From NCBI GenBank assembly GCA_040510195.1, contig JBEVJK010000123.1, positions 62,001-126,000 of the forward strand: a DNA stretch of 64,000 nt, written 5' to 3'. Positions 21,406 through 28,634 of the stretch are shown in pieces. The stretch is from JBEVJK01 sp040510195. Its GTDB lineage: Bacteria > Pseudomonadota > Alphaproteobacteria > Rhizobiales > Rhizobiaceae. The translations under genes were made by a program, and so were the position numbers. How positions within the stretch are numbered: position 1 is the stretch's first letter; each line of letters begins with the position of its first letter. Below the pieces are notes generated by a model, which saw nothing but the letters and a program-made list of their open reading frames with translations, ran no database searches and was not told the origin of the DNA.

Positions 21406-21573
21406 ATGACACCAACCGCCCCACGGGCACCGCGCGCCGCCAGTCGGGTCGAGCCTCGCTGCAACCACCGCGGCTGCAAGCGCTGGGGCGGCTGGCGCGT
21501 TCCCGGAAGCCGCAGCCGTGCCTGGTTCTGCTGGGAACACAGGGTCGAGGCCGAGCGCCGCGGGGATCGGTGA
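21406..21573 (+). CDS. Cys/His-rich miniprotein, putative zinc-binding
   Basis: A 55-residue basic protein with a compact CNHRGC ... WFCWEH pattern (about residues 21-48): two Cys, then W-G-G-W, then Cys and His. Four such residues at this spacing suggest one structural zinc site. The start at ATG 21406 is supported by AAGGAG at 21392-21397, 8 bases away. It is not a family I can name. It may pair functionally with the divergent SANT-like gene, but that is speculation. Confidence 0.55.
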   Translation: MTPTAPRAPRAASRVEPRCNHRGCKRWGGWRVPGSRSRAWFCWEHRVEAERRGDR

Positions 21574-21620
21574 CGAAAGGGCCCGACCCAGAGGCGCCGT
21601 CAAGCGTCGGCGCCCACACC

Positions 21621-21656
21621 AAAAGACCGACGCCGCGCTTGTTGCGCGGCGTCGGT
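21621..21656 (-). terminator. Rho-independent terminator of the LuxR-type gene
   Basis: A perfect 13-bp inverted repeat (ACCGACGCCGCGC / GCGCGGCGTCGGT) with a 5-nt loop at 21626-21656. On the minus strand it is followed by CTTTT, so it terminates the leftward LuxR-type gene that ends 31 bases upstream. Confidence 0.82.
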
Positions 21657-21687
21657 CGCCACCCCGTTTCCGTCTTGTTTCAGGCCT

Positions 21688-22470
21688 CTAGGCGTCGACC
21701 GGCTCGCCAGTGCGGAACATGTCGTTGATGCGGTAGGCGACCTCGGTTCGGTTGGTGGCCTTAACCTTGCGCATGATGTTGCGCACATGCACCTTTACGG
21801 TGCTCTCGCAGAGGTTCAGCTCGTAGGCGATGATCTTGTTGGCCTTGCCGCGGCGCAGCGCGTCGACCACGCTCGCCTGCCGTGGCGTGAACATCCGCGC
21901 GATCTGCGGCGGGTCCTGCCAGGCGTGGCCGGCCAGCGCCTGGACGGCCCGGGCGCTGCTGGCCGGAACGAAGACGCCGCCGGCGATGGCCAGCGCGATT
22001 GCCGCCACGCACACGCCGATGCCCACATTGGTCGGGATATAGCCGCGCGCGCCGCATTCCAGCGCTTTCAGGATCTCGGAGAGATCTTCCTGGTCGGCCA
22101 GCACGATGACCGGCACGGCGCTGAATTCAGCCGTCAGGCGGGTCAGCTCGGCTCTGAGCTCGGGATCGGTGATTCGCCGGCCGCCGACATTGAACAGGAT
22201 CGCCCCCAGCGCCGGGTGCAGATCCTCCACGCAGCGCCACTCGGTCATGCTGCCGAAGGCCGCGACCCCCATGGGAATGCCTTGTGCGACAAGGCTGCGT
22301 GCCAGGCAGTCGCGGCCCAGCGCACGGCTGTCGAGCACGACCAGCGTGCTCTCCCATCCGCTCGCGGCCTCCAACATGCCGAGTTTCTCGAAACCGGGTG
22401 GGTCGATCGTCTTGTCAATGCCGACGGCCCGCCCATCGTGGAATTGCCTCTCTCTCAGGTGAGTAGTCAT
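21688..22470 (-). CDS. LuxR-type helix-turn-helix regulator with degenerate receiver-like domain
   Basis: A 260-residue regulator. The C-terminal LuxR helix-turn-helix is clear: FTPRQASVVDALRRGKANKIIAYELNLCESTVKVHVRNI followed by VKATNRTEVAYRI (seen at about residues 195-250). The N-terminal part (about 38-160) looks like a response-regulator receiver (LVVLDSRALGRDCLARSL, VPVIVLADQEDLSEILKALECGARGYI) but the acidic pocket is poor, so phosphorylation is doubtful. The start at ATG 22470 is chosen over 22533 because AGGA precedes it at good spacing. It stands alone, with its own terminator. Target genes are unknown. Confidence 0.82.
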   Translation of the reverse strand: MTTHLRERQFHDGRAVGIDKTIDPPGFEKLGMLEAASGWESTLVVLDSRALGRDCLARSLVAQGIPMGVAAFGSMTEWRCVEDLHPALGAILFNVGGRRITDPELRAELTRLTAEFSAVPVIVLADQEDLSEILKALECGARGYIPTNVGIGVCVAAIALAIAGGVFVPASSARAVQALAGHAWQDPPQIARMFTPRQASVVDALRRGKANKIIAYELNLCESTVKVHVRNIMRKVKATNRTEVAYRINDMFRTGEPVDA

Positions 22471-22731
22471 CGATCGTCCTATCGGTTCGTGGGCAGCAGC
22501 GACGCTACCAGATAAGATCATGCCTATCCTCACGGCTCGTGTATGTGAGTAAGATTACACTCAGAAGGCGATCAGCGCCGGAAGCGTCGGCGTTGCTGTC
22601 CTGGTAGGTGAGCTACGGTTGAACCGGCGACAACGGGCCGCTGCGCAAACGGCGCTCACGCACCACACAGAGACGCTCTTATGGACCTCACAGACTTATT
22701 GCAGGCTCGAAAATGCCTCGACCGACGTCCC
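22471..22731. other. Intergenic region between LuxR-type and Crp/Fnr genes
   Basis: These 261 bases lie between two leftward genes, so they hold the promoter of the LuxR-type gene. The only structure seen is a short palindrome TGAGT-N8-ACTCA at 22546-22563. No gene, and no convincing promoter or terminator, could be read. Confidence 0.4.
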
Positions 22732-23418
22732 CTAGTCGTTGTCGGCGGCTGCCATGTCGCGCAGCGCGGCGGCATTGGTCACGCGGATGCCGCCACGGCG
22801 GATCGTGATCAGCGAGCGGGCGCGCCAATCGTTGAGCATCTTGTTGACCGATTCGCGCGTGGCGCCGAGGAATTCGGCGAGTTCCGACTGCGAGATGGAG
22901 ACCCATCCGTCCGGGTCGGCCATGAAGCCGGACAGGAAGTTGAGCCGTTTGGCAAGCCGCGCTTCGATGCCGAGGAAGGCCTGGTCGCCGAGCTCCGCGC
23001 TGACCCACCGCAGGCGGGCGCACAAAAGCTCGATCATCGCGCGTGCCAGCGGCGGATTGGCCTCGATCCGCTCGAACAGTTTGTTCCGGCTCACCGACAC
23101 CAGCTCGCAGGCGGTCAGGCAGGTGGCGGTGGCGGTGCGCAGGCCGCCGTCGAGGGCGCCGATCTCGCCCACCAGGCTCTGGGCGAGCTCCATGTTGGCG
23201 ACCAGCTTTCGCCCGTCGGGGGAATAGATGGAGATCTCGATGGTGCCCGAGAGGACGCCATAGACGCGGTCGGCGAGATCGTCCTGGACGAACAGATCCT
23301 GGCCGGCCGCGAGCTTCTCCACCTTGCAGCCGGCGAACAGCACCTCGAACAGCGCGGGGGTGAGCTTCGCAAAACGGGCCGCGGGGCGGCTTTCGACGTC
23401 TGGTTCGAGCGACCTCAT
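22732..23418 (-). CDS. Crp/Fnr-family transcriptional regulator
   Basis: A 228-residue protein with a cyclic-nucleotide-binding-like domain (about residues 18-135: FAGCKVEKLAAGQDLFVQDD, YGVLSGTIEISI, LVGEIGALDGGLRTATATC) and a C-terminal Crp-type helix-turn-helix with ISQSELAEFLGATRESVNKML and GGIRVTNAAAL. There are no N-terminal cysteines of the Fnr [4Fe-4S] type, so it is closer to Crp or the FixK/Dnr-like side; the ligand is unknown. The start is ATG 23418; an upstream TTG at 23445 is the alternative. It is divergent from the 81-residue gene at 23631. Confidence 0.88.
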   Translation of the reverse strand: MRSLEPDVESRPAARFAKLTPALFEVLFAGCKVEKLAAGQDLFVQDDLADRVYGVLSGTIEISIYSPDGRKLVANMELAQSLVGEIGALDGGLRTATATCLTACELVSVSRNKLFERIEANPPLARAMIELLCARLRWVSAELGDQAFLGIEARLAKRLNFLSGFMADPDGWVSISQSELAEFLGATRESVNKMLNDWRARSLITIRRGGIRVTNAAALRDMAAADND

Positions 23419-23630
23419 GGCGGCATCCGGGAGGATCGGTCTCAAGTGGAGGCCGTGTTTAGTTCAACTTTCGGCACCGGCATAGCTCTTTTTTCCAGCC
23501 CCCGGACGCTGCACGCACCCTCTCGCCAAAAATTTCTCCCAAAATGACCGAAGGTGAGCCACTTCACAGTGCCCGGCCGCGCCGGCGCGTAGATTCCGTT
23601 CTTACGCACGAACGCTGCCGGAGAACGAAG

Positions 23631-23876
23631 ATGCAAGTCGCGACCGCCAAGCTCCTCAGGTTTCCCAACGGCCATGAGATGACCTCGGACGAGATCAAGC
23701 TGGTCAACGTCGTCTCGGGCCCATCGCCCATCCCCTTCCTGCAGATCTTCGATGCCTGGGGGCTGGTCTATGAGGGGCCGGTGGACCTCGACGCCGTGGT
23801 CGTTCGGGAGCGTCGCGCTCCGCGCCGTCTGCCGGCCGGGACGCGGCGCGGCATCAGCCGCCTGGCCGTGCTCTAA
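23631..23876 (+). CDS. Small hypothetical protein (81 residues)
   Basis: Not a family I recognise. The protein starts MQVATAKLLRFPNGHEMTSDE, has a neutral middle part (LVNVVSGPSPIPFLQIFDAWGL) and a basic C-terminus with RERRAPRRLPAGTRRG. ATG 23631 is preceded by GGAG at the right distance, and the codon use matches the surroundings. It is divergent from the Crp/Fnr gene (212-base gap) and is followed by a terminator, which together suggest a separate, perhaps Crp-controlled, transcript (inference). Confidence 0.58.
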   Translation: MQVATAKLLRFPNGHEMTSDEIKLVNVVSGPSPIPFLQIFDAWGLVYEGPVDLDAVVVRERRAPRRLPAGTRRGISRLAVL

Positions 23877-24072
23877 CGCGCGACACCAGGGGTAGGCGCC
23901 GGCTACCACCAACGGCGGAAAGCCATCCCCCTATTGAACTCGTGTCTTTCCAGGGGCCGGCGCCCTAAGCTGGCCTTTTGGAGGAGCGATAAGCCGTGAG
24001 GTGGGGTCCCGGAATCCGCCCACCCAAACCCTGACCGAGCCCTGCCGAGCGCCAACTTCCCGATCGCCCGCC

Positions 24073-24106
24073 AGCCCGCTGAGCCTTTCAGCGGGCTTCA
24101 TTTTTT
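24073..24106 (+). terminator. Rho-independent terminator in the 23.9-24.2 kb gap
   Basis: A 10-bp inverted repeat (AGCCCGCTGA / TCAGCGGGCT) with a 5-nt loop, followed by TCATTTTTT. It ends rightward transcription from the 81-residue gene and separates it from the cyclase gene. The rest of the 324-base gap from 23877 to 24200 shows no coding sequence I can support. Confidence 0.85.
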
Positions 24107-24200
24107 GGCGTGGCCGCGTCTGCATGTCTTGCCTGCGTGCCGGCATGGCGGCACCATCGCCTGCCGCGGGCGGCGTGGGCGCGACCGATGGGAGACCTCG

Positions 24201-25133
24201 ATGACCAGTCAAGTTCTGACCCGTGCGGCCTTCCTGGCCGCCATCTTCTTCGCCGTGCCGGCATTTGCCGAGGATCAACCGCTCTGGAAGATCTATGAAA
24301 ACACGCTGAAGGGCGCCAAATACATCGATCTCACCCACGCCTTCGCACCGGTCCAGCCGGTGTGGCCGGGCTTTGCCAACGCAAAGTTCAAGCCGTCCGT
24401 GGCCGGGCAGGACATCGAGGGCTATGTCGCCAAGGGCGATGAGTTCACCTACGACAAGCACGGCTTCGTGGCCAGCGCCTACGAGCTCACCACCGACCAG
24501 TACGGCACCCAGCTCGACCCGCCGTCGCATTGGAACCCGCTCGGCGCCACGATCAGCGACCTGCCGGCGACCTTTGCCATCCGGCCTCTGGTGGTGATCG
24601 ACATCAGCGGCAAGGTGGCGTCCGACGAGGGCTATCATCTCTCGGTGGCCGACATCGAGGAATGGGAGAAGGAGCACGGCCGGATTCCGGAAGGCGCCGT
24701 CGTGTTTGTCCGTTCCGACTGGTACAAGAAATGGGACGACGCCAAGCGCTTCAACGCCAAGCCGTTTCCGGGCGTCAGCCTCGACGCGCTCAAGTTCCTG
24801 CATCTCGAGCGCAAGATCCTGTTCCACGGCCACGAGCCGCTCGACACCGACACGACGCCGACGCTCGAAGGCGAGGCTTGGCTGATGCACAACAACTTCG
24901 CGCAAGCGGAGGGCGTGGCCAACCTCGACAAGGTTCCGGAGGCCGGCGCCCTGGTGACGATCGGCTTCGCCAAGCCTCTCGGCGGGTCCGGCGGCTATGC
25001 CCGCTACGTGGCGATTGCGCCGGCCGACTGGGGCGAGGGCGTTTCGGTCGGCGAAGCGCCGGGCGCCCCGCTGCCCACCCAGAAGGCACCGCTCAAGCGC
25101 GACGAGAACGGCGTCTTTCGCCCGACCCCTTGA
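24201..25133 (+). CDS. Secreted cyclase-family (kynurenine-formamidase-like) protein
   Basis: A 310-residue protein with a Sec signal peptide (about residues 1-24, LTRAAFLAAIFFAVPAFAED) and a cyclase/formamidase fold. The family metal-binding motif HxGTHxDxPxH appears as DQYGTQLDPPSH at about residues 100-111: both leading histidines are Gln, while the Asp and last His remain. Later, IPEGAVVFVRSDWYKKW and FHGHEPLDTD fit the fold. Family members hydrolyse amides or lactones (kynurenine formamidase, isatin hydrolase). The altered motif makes the metal and reaction uncertain. ATG 24201 has GGGAGA upstream. It is convergent with the RraA-like gene 15 bases away. Confidence 0.82.
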   Translation: MTSQVLTRAAFLAAIFFAVPAFAEDQPLWKIYENTLKGAKYIDLTHAFAPVQPVWPGFANAKFKPSVAGQDIEGYVAKGDEFTYDKHGFVASAYELTTDQYGTQLDPPSHWNPLGATISDLPATFAIRPLVVIDISGKVASDEGYHLSVADIEEWEKEHGRIPEGAVVFVRSDWYKKWDDAKRFNAKPFPGVSLDALKFLHLERKILFHGHEPLDTDTTPTLEGEAWLMHNNFAQAEGVANLDKVPEAGALVTIGFAKPLGGSGGYARYVAIAPADWGEGVSVGEAPGAPLPTQKAPLKRDENGVFRPTP

Positions 25134-25148
25134 GGCGACGCACCGCCG

Positions 25149-25847
25149 CTACATGATGCCGAAGGTGGCGAAGGCGTCGACGGCGCTCATTCCCTGGCGG
25201 ATCGCCTGGGCGACGCGCTTTTCGCCGCGCGCCTTCTCGAGCGCCAGCCGCACCACCTCGGCCTCCGCGGTTCGGGGAATGGCCAGCACGCCTTCCTTGT
25301 CGCCGAACAGCAGCGTGCCCGGTTCCATCCGCACGCCGCCGATCTCGATCGCCAGGCGATAGTCGACCACCCGGCCGCGCGGCCCCTGGTCCTGCGCGTA
25401 GTAGCCGGTGCAGAAGCACGGGAAGCCGAGCTCCCGGATGCCGTCGATGTCGCGGGCGAAGCCGTCGAGCAGCGCGCCGCGCGCCCCGAGAAGGCCGGCG
25501 CGGGTCGACATCAGCTCGCCCCACAGCGCGTAGCGGGGCGAGGCGCCCGTCGCCACGTAGATCTCGCCTGGCCTGAGGCCGTCCAGCGCCTCGAACATCA
25601 GGCCGAACGGTTTCTTGATCAGCGGGTTGCTGCCGCCCGCCGCATCGGCGGGACCGAACACGTCGGCTTCCAGCACCGGCATGGCGCGGCCGATCAGCCG
25701 CGTCGCTTCGTCGACCGGCTTGAAGACGGGCGGCAGGAACTGATGCGTCAGCCCGAGCGTGTCCATGACATCGCCCACCACGGCCACGAAGAGCTCCGTC
25801 TCGAACAGTCGGAACAGCTGGTCGTCGTCCTGATAGGCCGCGGTCAT
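25149..25847 (-). CDS. RraA/HMG-aldolase-like protein
   Basis: A 232-residue protein of the RraA superfamily, which includes 4-hydroxy-4-methyl-2-oxoglutarate and 4-carboxy-4-hydroxy-2-oxoadipate aldolases as well as RNase E inhibitors. Family marks: VVGDVMDTLGL, ALWGELMSTRAGLLGARGALLD with the following GFARDIDGI (Arg-Asp pair that binds pyruvate and metal in the aldolases), and GDKEGVLAIP. The genetic context (dehydratase and dehydrogenase of sugar acids) favours an aldolase that splits a 2-keto acid; this is inference. It is the last gene of the leftward GntR-SDR-UxuA-RraA operon, 17 bases after the UxuA-like gene. Confidence 0.85.
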   Translation of the reverse strand: MTAAYQDDDQLFRLFETELFVAVVGDVMDTLGLTHQFLPPVFKPVDEATRLIGRAMPVLEADVFGPADAAGGSNPLIKKPFGLMFEALDGLRPGEIYVATGASPRYALWGELMSTRAGLLGARGALLDGFARDIDGIRELGFPCFCTGYYAQDQGPRGRVVDYRLAIEIGGVRMEPGTLLFGDKEGVLAIPRTAEAEVVRLALEKARGEKRVAQAIRQGMSAVDAFATFGIM

Positions 25848-25864
25848 GATGCTTGCTCCCTCTG

Positions 25865-26968
25865 CTAGGCGGCGCCCGCCGCCGCGCTCCGCGACGGCCC
25901 GAGCGCTTCCGCGTTCTGCACCAATGCCCGCATGTAGCCGAGCGCAAAGGCCTTGCCGGCATGCCAGGGCGCCGTGCAGGCCATTTCGGGCGTGTGGTCG
26001 GGGATTATCACGCCTTCATACTCTTCGTCGCGCAGGATCCTGACGATCTCCGCCATGTCGATGTCGCCGTCGTCGACAAAGGTCTCGTGATAGGCCGGAA
26101 CCTTGCCCCTGACGTTGCGGAAATGGACGTAGCCGATGCGCCCGCGCCGCGCGAAGCGCCTTACATGCTCGTAGATCGGCTGCAGATCCGGCATCTCTTG
26201 CAGCGACCCCAGGCAAAGCTCCAGCCCGTTGGCCGGCGAGTCGACGATGTCCATCAGGCGATCGTATTTCCGCGGCCGGTTGACCAGCCGCGCGGCCCCG
26301 CGCAACGCCTCGGCCGGCGGATCGTCGGGATGGGCGGCGAGCACGACGCCGGCCTCCTCGGCGACCGGCACCAGTTCGCGCAGGAAGGCGCCGAGGCGGG
26401 ACCAGAGCTCGTCCTGGCTCACCGAAACCGGGCCGGCGCCGGGCCGGGGAGGCCGGTAGCGCATGTTCCACACCACGCCGTCGGGCAGCGGCAGGTCGGG
26501 ATCGATCGCCGACAGGTCGAGGCCGACCGACATCGCCTCGCCACGGGCGAAGGGCCCGCGCGTCCAGCCCCAGACGCCGGCTATGGAGAAATTGTAGCCG
26601 ATGCAGGGGATCCCGGCGCGGCCGGCATCGCGCACCAGCCGCTTCAAGCCTTCCATCTGCGCGTCGCGCTGAGGGCCGCCGAGCAGCACGTCGGACCAGA
26701 AGCGCGGCGAGAAGTTCTCGATTGCCGCCAGTTCGAGCCCGTGATGCCGCACCGTTGCGACGAGCGCAGCGAGCTCCTCATGGGTCCACAGCGTGTCGGT
26801 CGAGCAATCGCCCCAGCCGTCCGCTTCCGTGCCGGCCGAGAGGCTGGGGTCGCGGCCGCGGAAATAGTTGGTGAGATGGGCCACGATATGCGTGGCGCCA
26901 GCCTGGCGGGCGAAGCGGAAGTTCTCGGTCACCAGCTGCTCGCGGTAGAGACCCAGTCCGATCTTCAT
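25865..26968 (-). CDS. Mannonate-dehydratase-like (UxuA family) protein
   Basis: A 367-residue TIM-barrel protein of the UxuA family. Seen: AGATHIVAHLTNYF near the start, IPCIGYNFSIAGVWGW, VVLAAHPDDPP, LCLGSLQEMPD, VHFRNVRGKVPAYHETFVDDGDIDM and PDHTPEMAC. These match the metal- and substrate-binding blocks of mannonate dehydratase (His in HPDDPP, the Cys of LCLGS, HFRNV and PDH), but the sequence differs clearly from the second copy at 28635 and lacks the usual N-terminal region, so it may act on another sugar acid such as a stereoisomer. It begins 10 bases after the SDR stop in the GntR operon. Confidence 0.85.
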   Translation of the reverse strand: MKIGLGLYREQLVTENFRFARQAGATHIVAHLTNYFRGRDPSLSAGTEADGWGDCSTDTLWTHEELAALVATVRHHGLELAAIENFSPRFWSDVLLGGPQRDAQMEGLKRLVRDAGRAGIPCIGYNFSIAGVWGWTRGPFARGEAMSVGLDLSAIDPDLPLPDGVVWNMRYRPPRPGAGPVSVSQDELWSRLGAFLRELVPVAEEAGVVLAAHPDDPPAEALRGAARLVNRPRKYDRLMDIVDSPANGLELCLGSLQEMPDLQPIYEHVRRFARRGRIGYVHFRNVRGKVPAYHETFVDDGDIDMAEIVRILRDEEYEGVIIPDHTPEMACTAPWHAGKAFALGYMRALVQNAEALGPSRSAAAGAA

Positions 26969-26978
26969 GGTCGGCCGC

Positions 26979-27764
26979 CTACCTGACCCCGATGCCGGCG
27001 GTCAGTCCGCCATCGATCTTGTAGTCGGCTCCGGTGCAGAAGCCGGCCTTGGCCGAGCACAGGAAGGCGATCAGCTCGGCCACTTCCTCCGGCTCGCCGA
27101 TGCGGCCGAGCGGATGCGCCTCGCCGAAACGGCGGTAGGCGGCTTCGACGTCGGCGTCGCTGCCGCCGTCGCCGCGCGCCGCCTTCTCCAGGATCGGCGT
27201 GCGGATGGAGCCCGGGCTCACCGAGTTCACGCGGATTCCCTGGCGCGCGTAGTCGAGCGCCAGCGAGCGTGTCAGCGTGTGGATGGCGCCCTTGGTGGTG
27301 GCGTAGGCGGCGACGTTCTGCTGGCAGGCGAAACCCTGGACCGAGGCGACGTTGACGATGGCGCCGCCGCCGCGCTTCAGCATCTCTGGAATGCCGAAAT
27401 GAGCGGTGAGATGGATCGAGCCGACATTGACGGCCATCGTGCGGGCGAAGGTCTCGGGGTCGGTGCTCGTCGCCGTGCCGTAAGGATGGACGGCCGCCGC
27501 ATTGACGATGATGTCGAGGCCACCGAACGCCGCCGTTCCGGCGGCCACCGCGTCGCGCACCGCGGCCGGCACCGAGACGTCGGCCGTCACGACCTTGGCG
27601 CTGCGCCCGGCGCCGCTGAGCTCGGCCTCCAGGGCGGCATTGGCCGCTTCGTCGATGCCCAGCGCCAGGATGGCCGCGCCGCCTTCGGCGAGCCGCCTGG
27701 CGGTGGCGAGGCCGATGCCGGTGGTACCGGTAACCAGGGCGACCTTTCCGTCGAACTCCCGCAT
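26979..27764 (-). CDS. SDR-family oxidoreductase
   Basis: A 261-residue short-chain dehydrogenase. It has the catalytic YxxxK in AAYATTKGAIHTL, Ser in VNVASVQGF, NAAAVHPYG and the end IDGGLTAG. The nucleotide-binding loop reads VTGTTGIGLA, one residue shorter than the usual TGxxxGIG, which is odd but the rest of the Rossmann fold is intact (ALGIDEAANA, TADVSVP). It may oxidise a sugar acid at a hydroxyl with NAD(P)+ (inference from its neighbours). It starts 4 bases after the GntR stop. Confidence 0.88.
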   Translation of the reverse strand: MREFDGKVALVTGTTGIGLATARRLAEGGAAILALGIDEAANAALEAELSGAGRSAKVVTADVSVPAAVRDAVAAGTAAFGGLDIIVNAAAVHPYGTATSTDPETFARTMAVNVGSIHLTAHFGIPEMLKRGGGAIVNVASVQGFACQQNVAAYATTKGAIHTLTRSLALDYARQGIRVNSVSPGSIRTPILEKAARGDGGSDADVEAAYRRFGEAHPLGRIGEPEEVAELIAFLCSAKAGFCTGADYKIDGGLTAGIGVR

Positions 27765-27768
27765 GGCT

Positions 27769-28509
27769 TCATCCTTCCCCGTTGGTCGACGTCCTGGCCG
27801 GCTCCTCGGGCAGGAACCGGCGCGCGAAGTCGAGATGACGGCTCATCAGATAGGCATAGGCGAGGCGGTCGCGGGCCCGGATCGCCTCGACGATCTCGCT
27901 GTGCGCGCGCCGCGTGTCGGCAAGCACCGGCCGCATCTCCTTGCCGATGGTCATGATCCGCAGGATCACCGGCGACAGGAAGTCGTAGATCTCGGCCAGC
28001 GTGCGGTTGCCGGCAAGCCGGATCAGCGCGGCATGAAAGTCGAAATCGTGGCGGGCGGCCTCCTCCGTGGAGCGGCTCGCCTCGATGCGGGCGTTGATCG
28101 CCTCCAGCGCCTCGATCTCGCTTTCCGCGGCATGCAGGACCAGCTGGTCGCCGATGCCCACCTCGATGATGCGACGAAAGCCCTGGATGTCGCCGAAGGT
28201 CGAGCGGGAGACGTCCATCTGCGCGGCGAAGAAATTCTGGATCGCGCCGCTCTGCCGGTCGGTCAGCACCGCGCCGATGCGCGGGCGTGCGTCGATCAGG
28301 CCGTAGGTGCGGATCGTGCGAAGAGCCTCCCTGACCGTGTTGCGGCTGGCGCCGAAAAGCTCGCACAGCTCGCGCTCGGTAGGCAACGCATCGCCCACCG
28401 AAAGGCCGCGGCTGCGGATCAGCTCGAGAATCTGGCGGGCGGTTGCATCGACGGCCGAGGCCTCACCGAGCCGAGGCTCGTCGCGGCCGCTGAATTCGAG
28501 TGCCGACAC
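27769..28509 (-). CDS. GntR-family (FadR subfamily) regulator
   Basis: A 246-residue regulator: winged helix (about residues 22-80, ILELIRSRGLSVGDALPTERELCELFGASRNTVREALRTIRTYG, given for its spacing) and an all-helical FCD ligand domain with the metal-binding type residues in DFDFHAAL, RRAHSEIVEAI and SRHLDFARRF. FCD regulators of this kind sense sugar acids or carboxylates. The start is GTG 28509: the longer reading to ATG 28560 would put the first codons over a candidate -10 and operator. It heads the leftward operon and probably represses both directions from the 28.5 kb gap. Confidence 0.88.
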   Translation of the reverse strand: MSALEFSGRDEPRLGEASAVDATARQILELIRSRGLSVGDALPTERELCELFGASRNTVREALRTIRTYGLIDARPRIGAVLTDRQSGAIQNFFAAQMDVSRSTFGDIQGFRRIIEVGIGDQLVLHAAESEIEALEAINARIEASRSTEEAARHDFDFHAALIRLAGNRTLAEIYDFLSPVILRIMTIGKEMRPVLADTRRAHSEIVEAIRARDRLAYAYLMSRHLDFARRFLPEEPARTSTNGEG

Positions 28510-28528
28510 CAGGCCTTCTCCCCCATGA

Positions 28529-28540
28529 ATTGTTGGACCA
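28529..28540. promoter_or_regulatory. Operator candidate 1 (GntR-type site)
   Basis: ATTGTTGGACCA lies just after a candidate leftward promoter (TTGAAA on the minus strand at 28562-28567 and TACTCT at 28540-28545, 16 bases apart). It is the exact reverse complement of site 2 at 28594-28605, and its core TTGT-TGG-ACCA fits the FadR-subfamily half-site pattern TNGT-N3-ACNA. It should control the GntR-SDR-UxuA-RraA operon. Confidence 0.6.
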
Positions 28541-28580
28541 GAGTAGCCGGTCTGAACCATTTTTCAACCGTGGAACGCGG

Positions 28581-28609
28581 TTGACATGGTCTGTGGTCCA
28601 ACAATAACG
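28581..28609 (+). promoter_or_regulatory. uxuA promoter with operator candidate 2
   Basis: A consensus -35 TTGACA (28581-28586) is 17 bases from ATAACG (28604-28609). TGGTCCAACAAT at 28594-28605 covers the spacer and -10 and repeats site 1 inverted, 53 bases away. A regulator bound here would block rightward transcription of uxuA. Confidence 0.55.
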
Positions 28610-28634
28610 TCGAGCGACGAGCTGGGAGGGTCGA

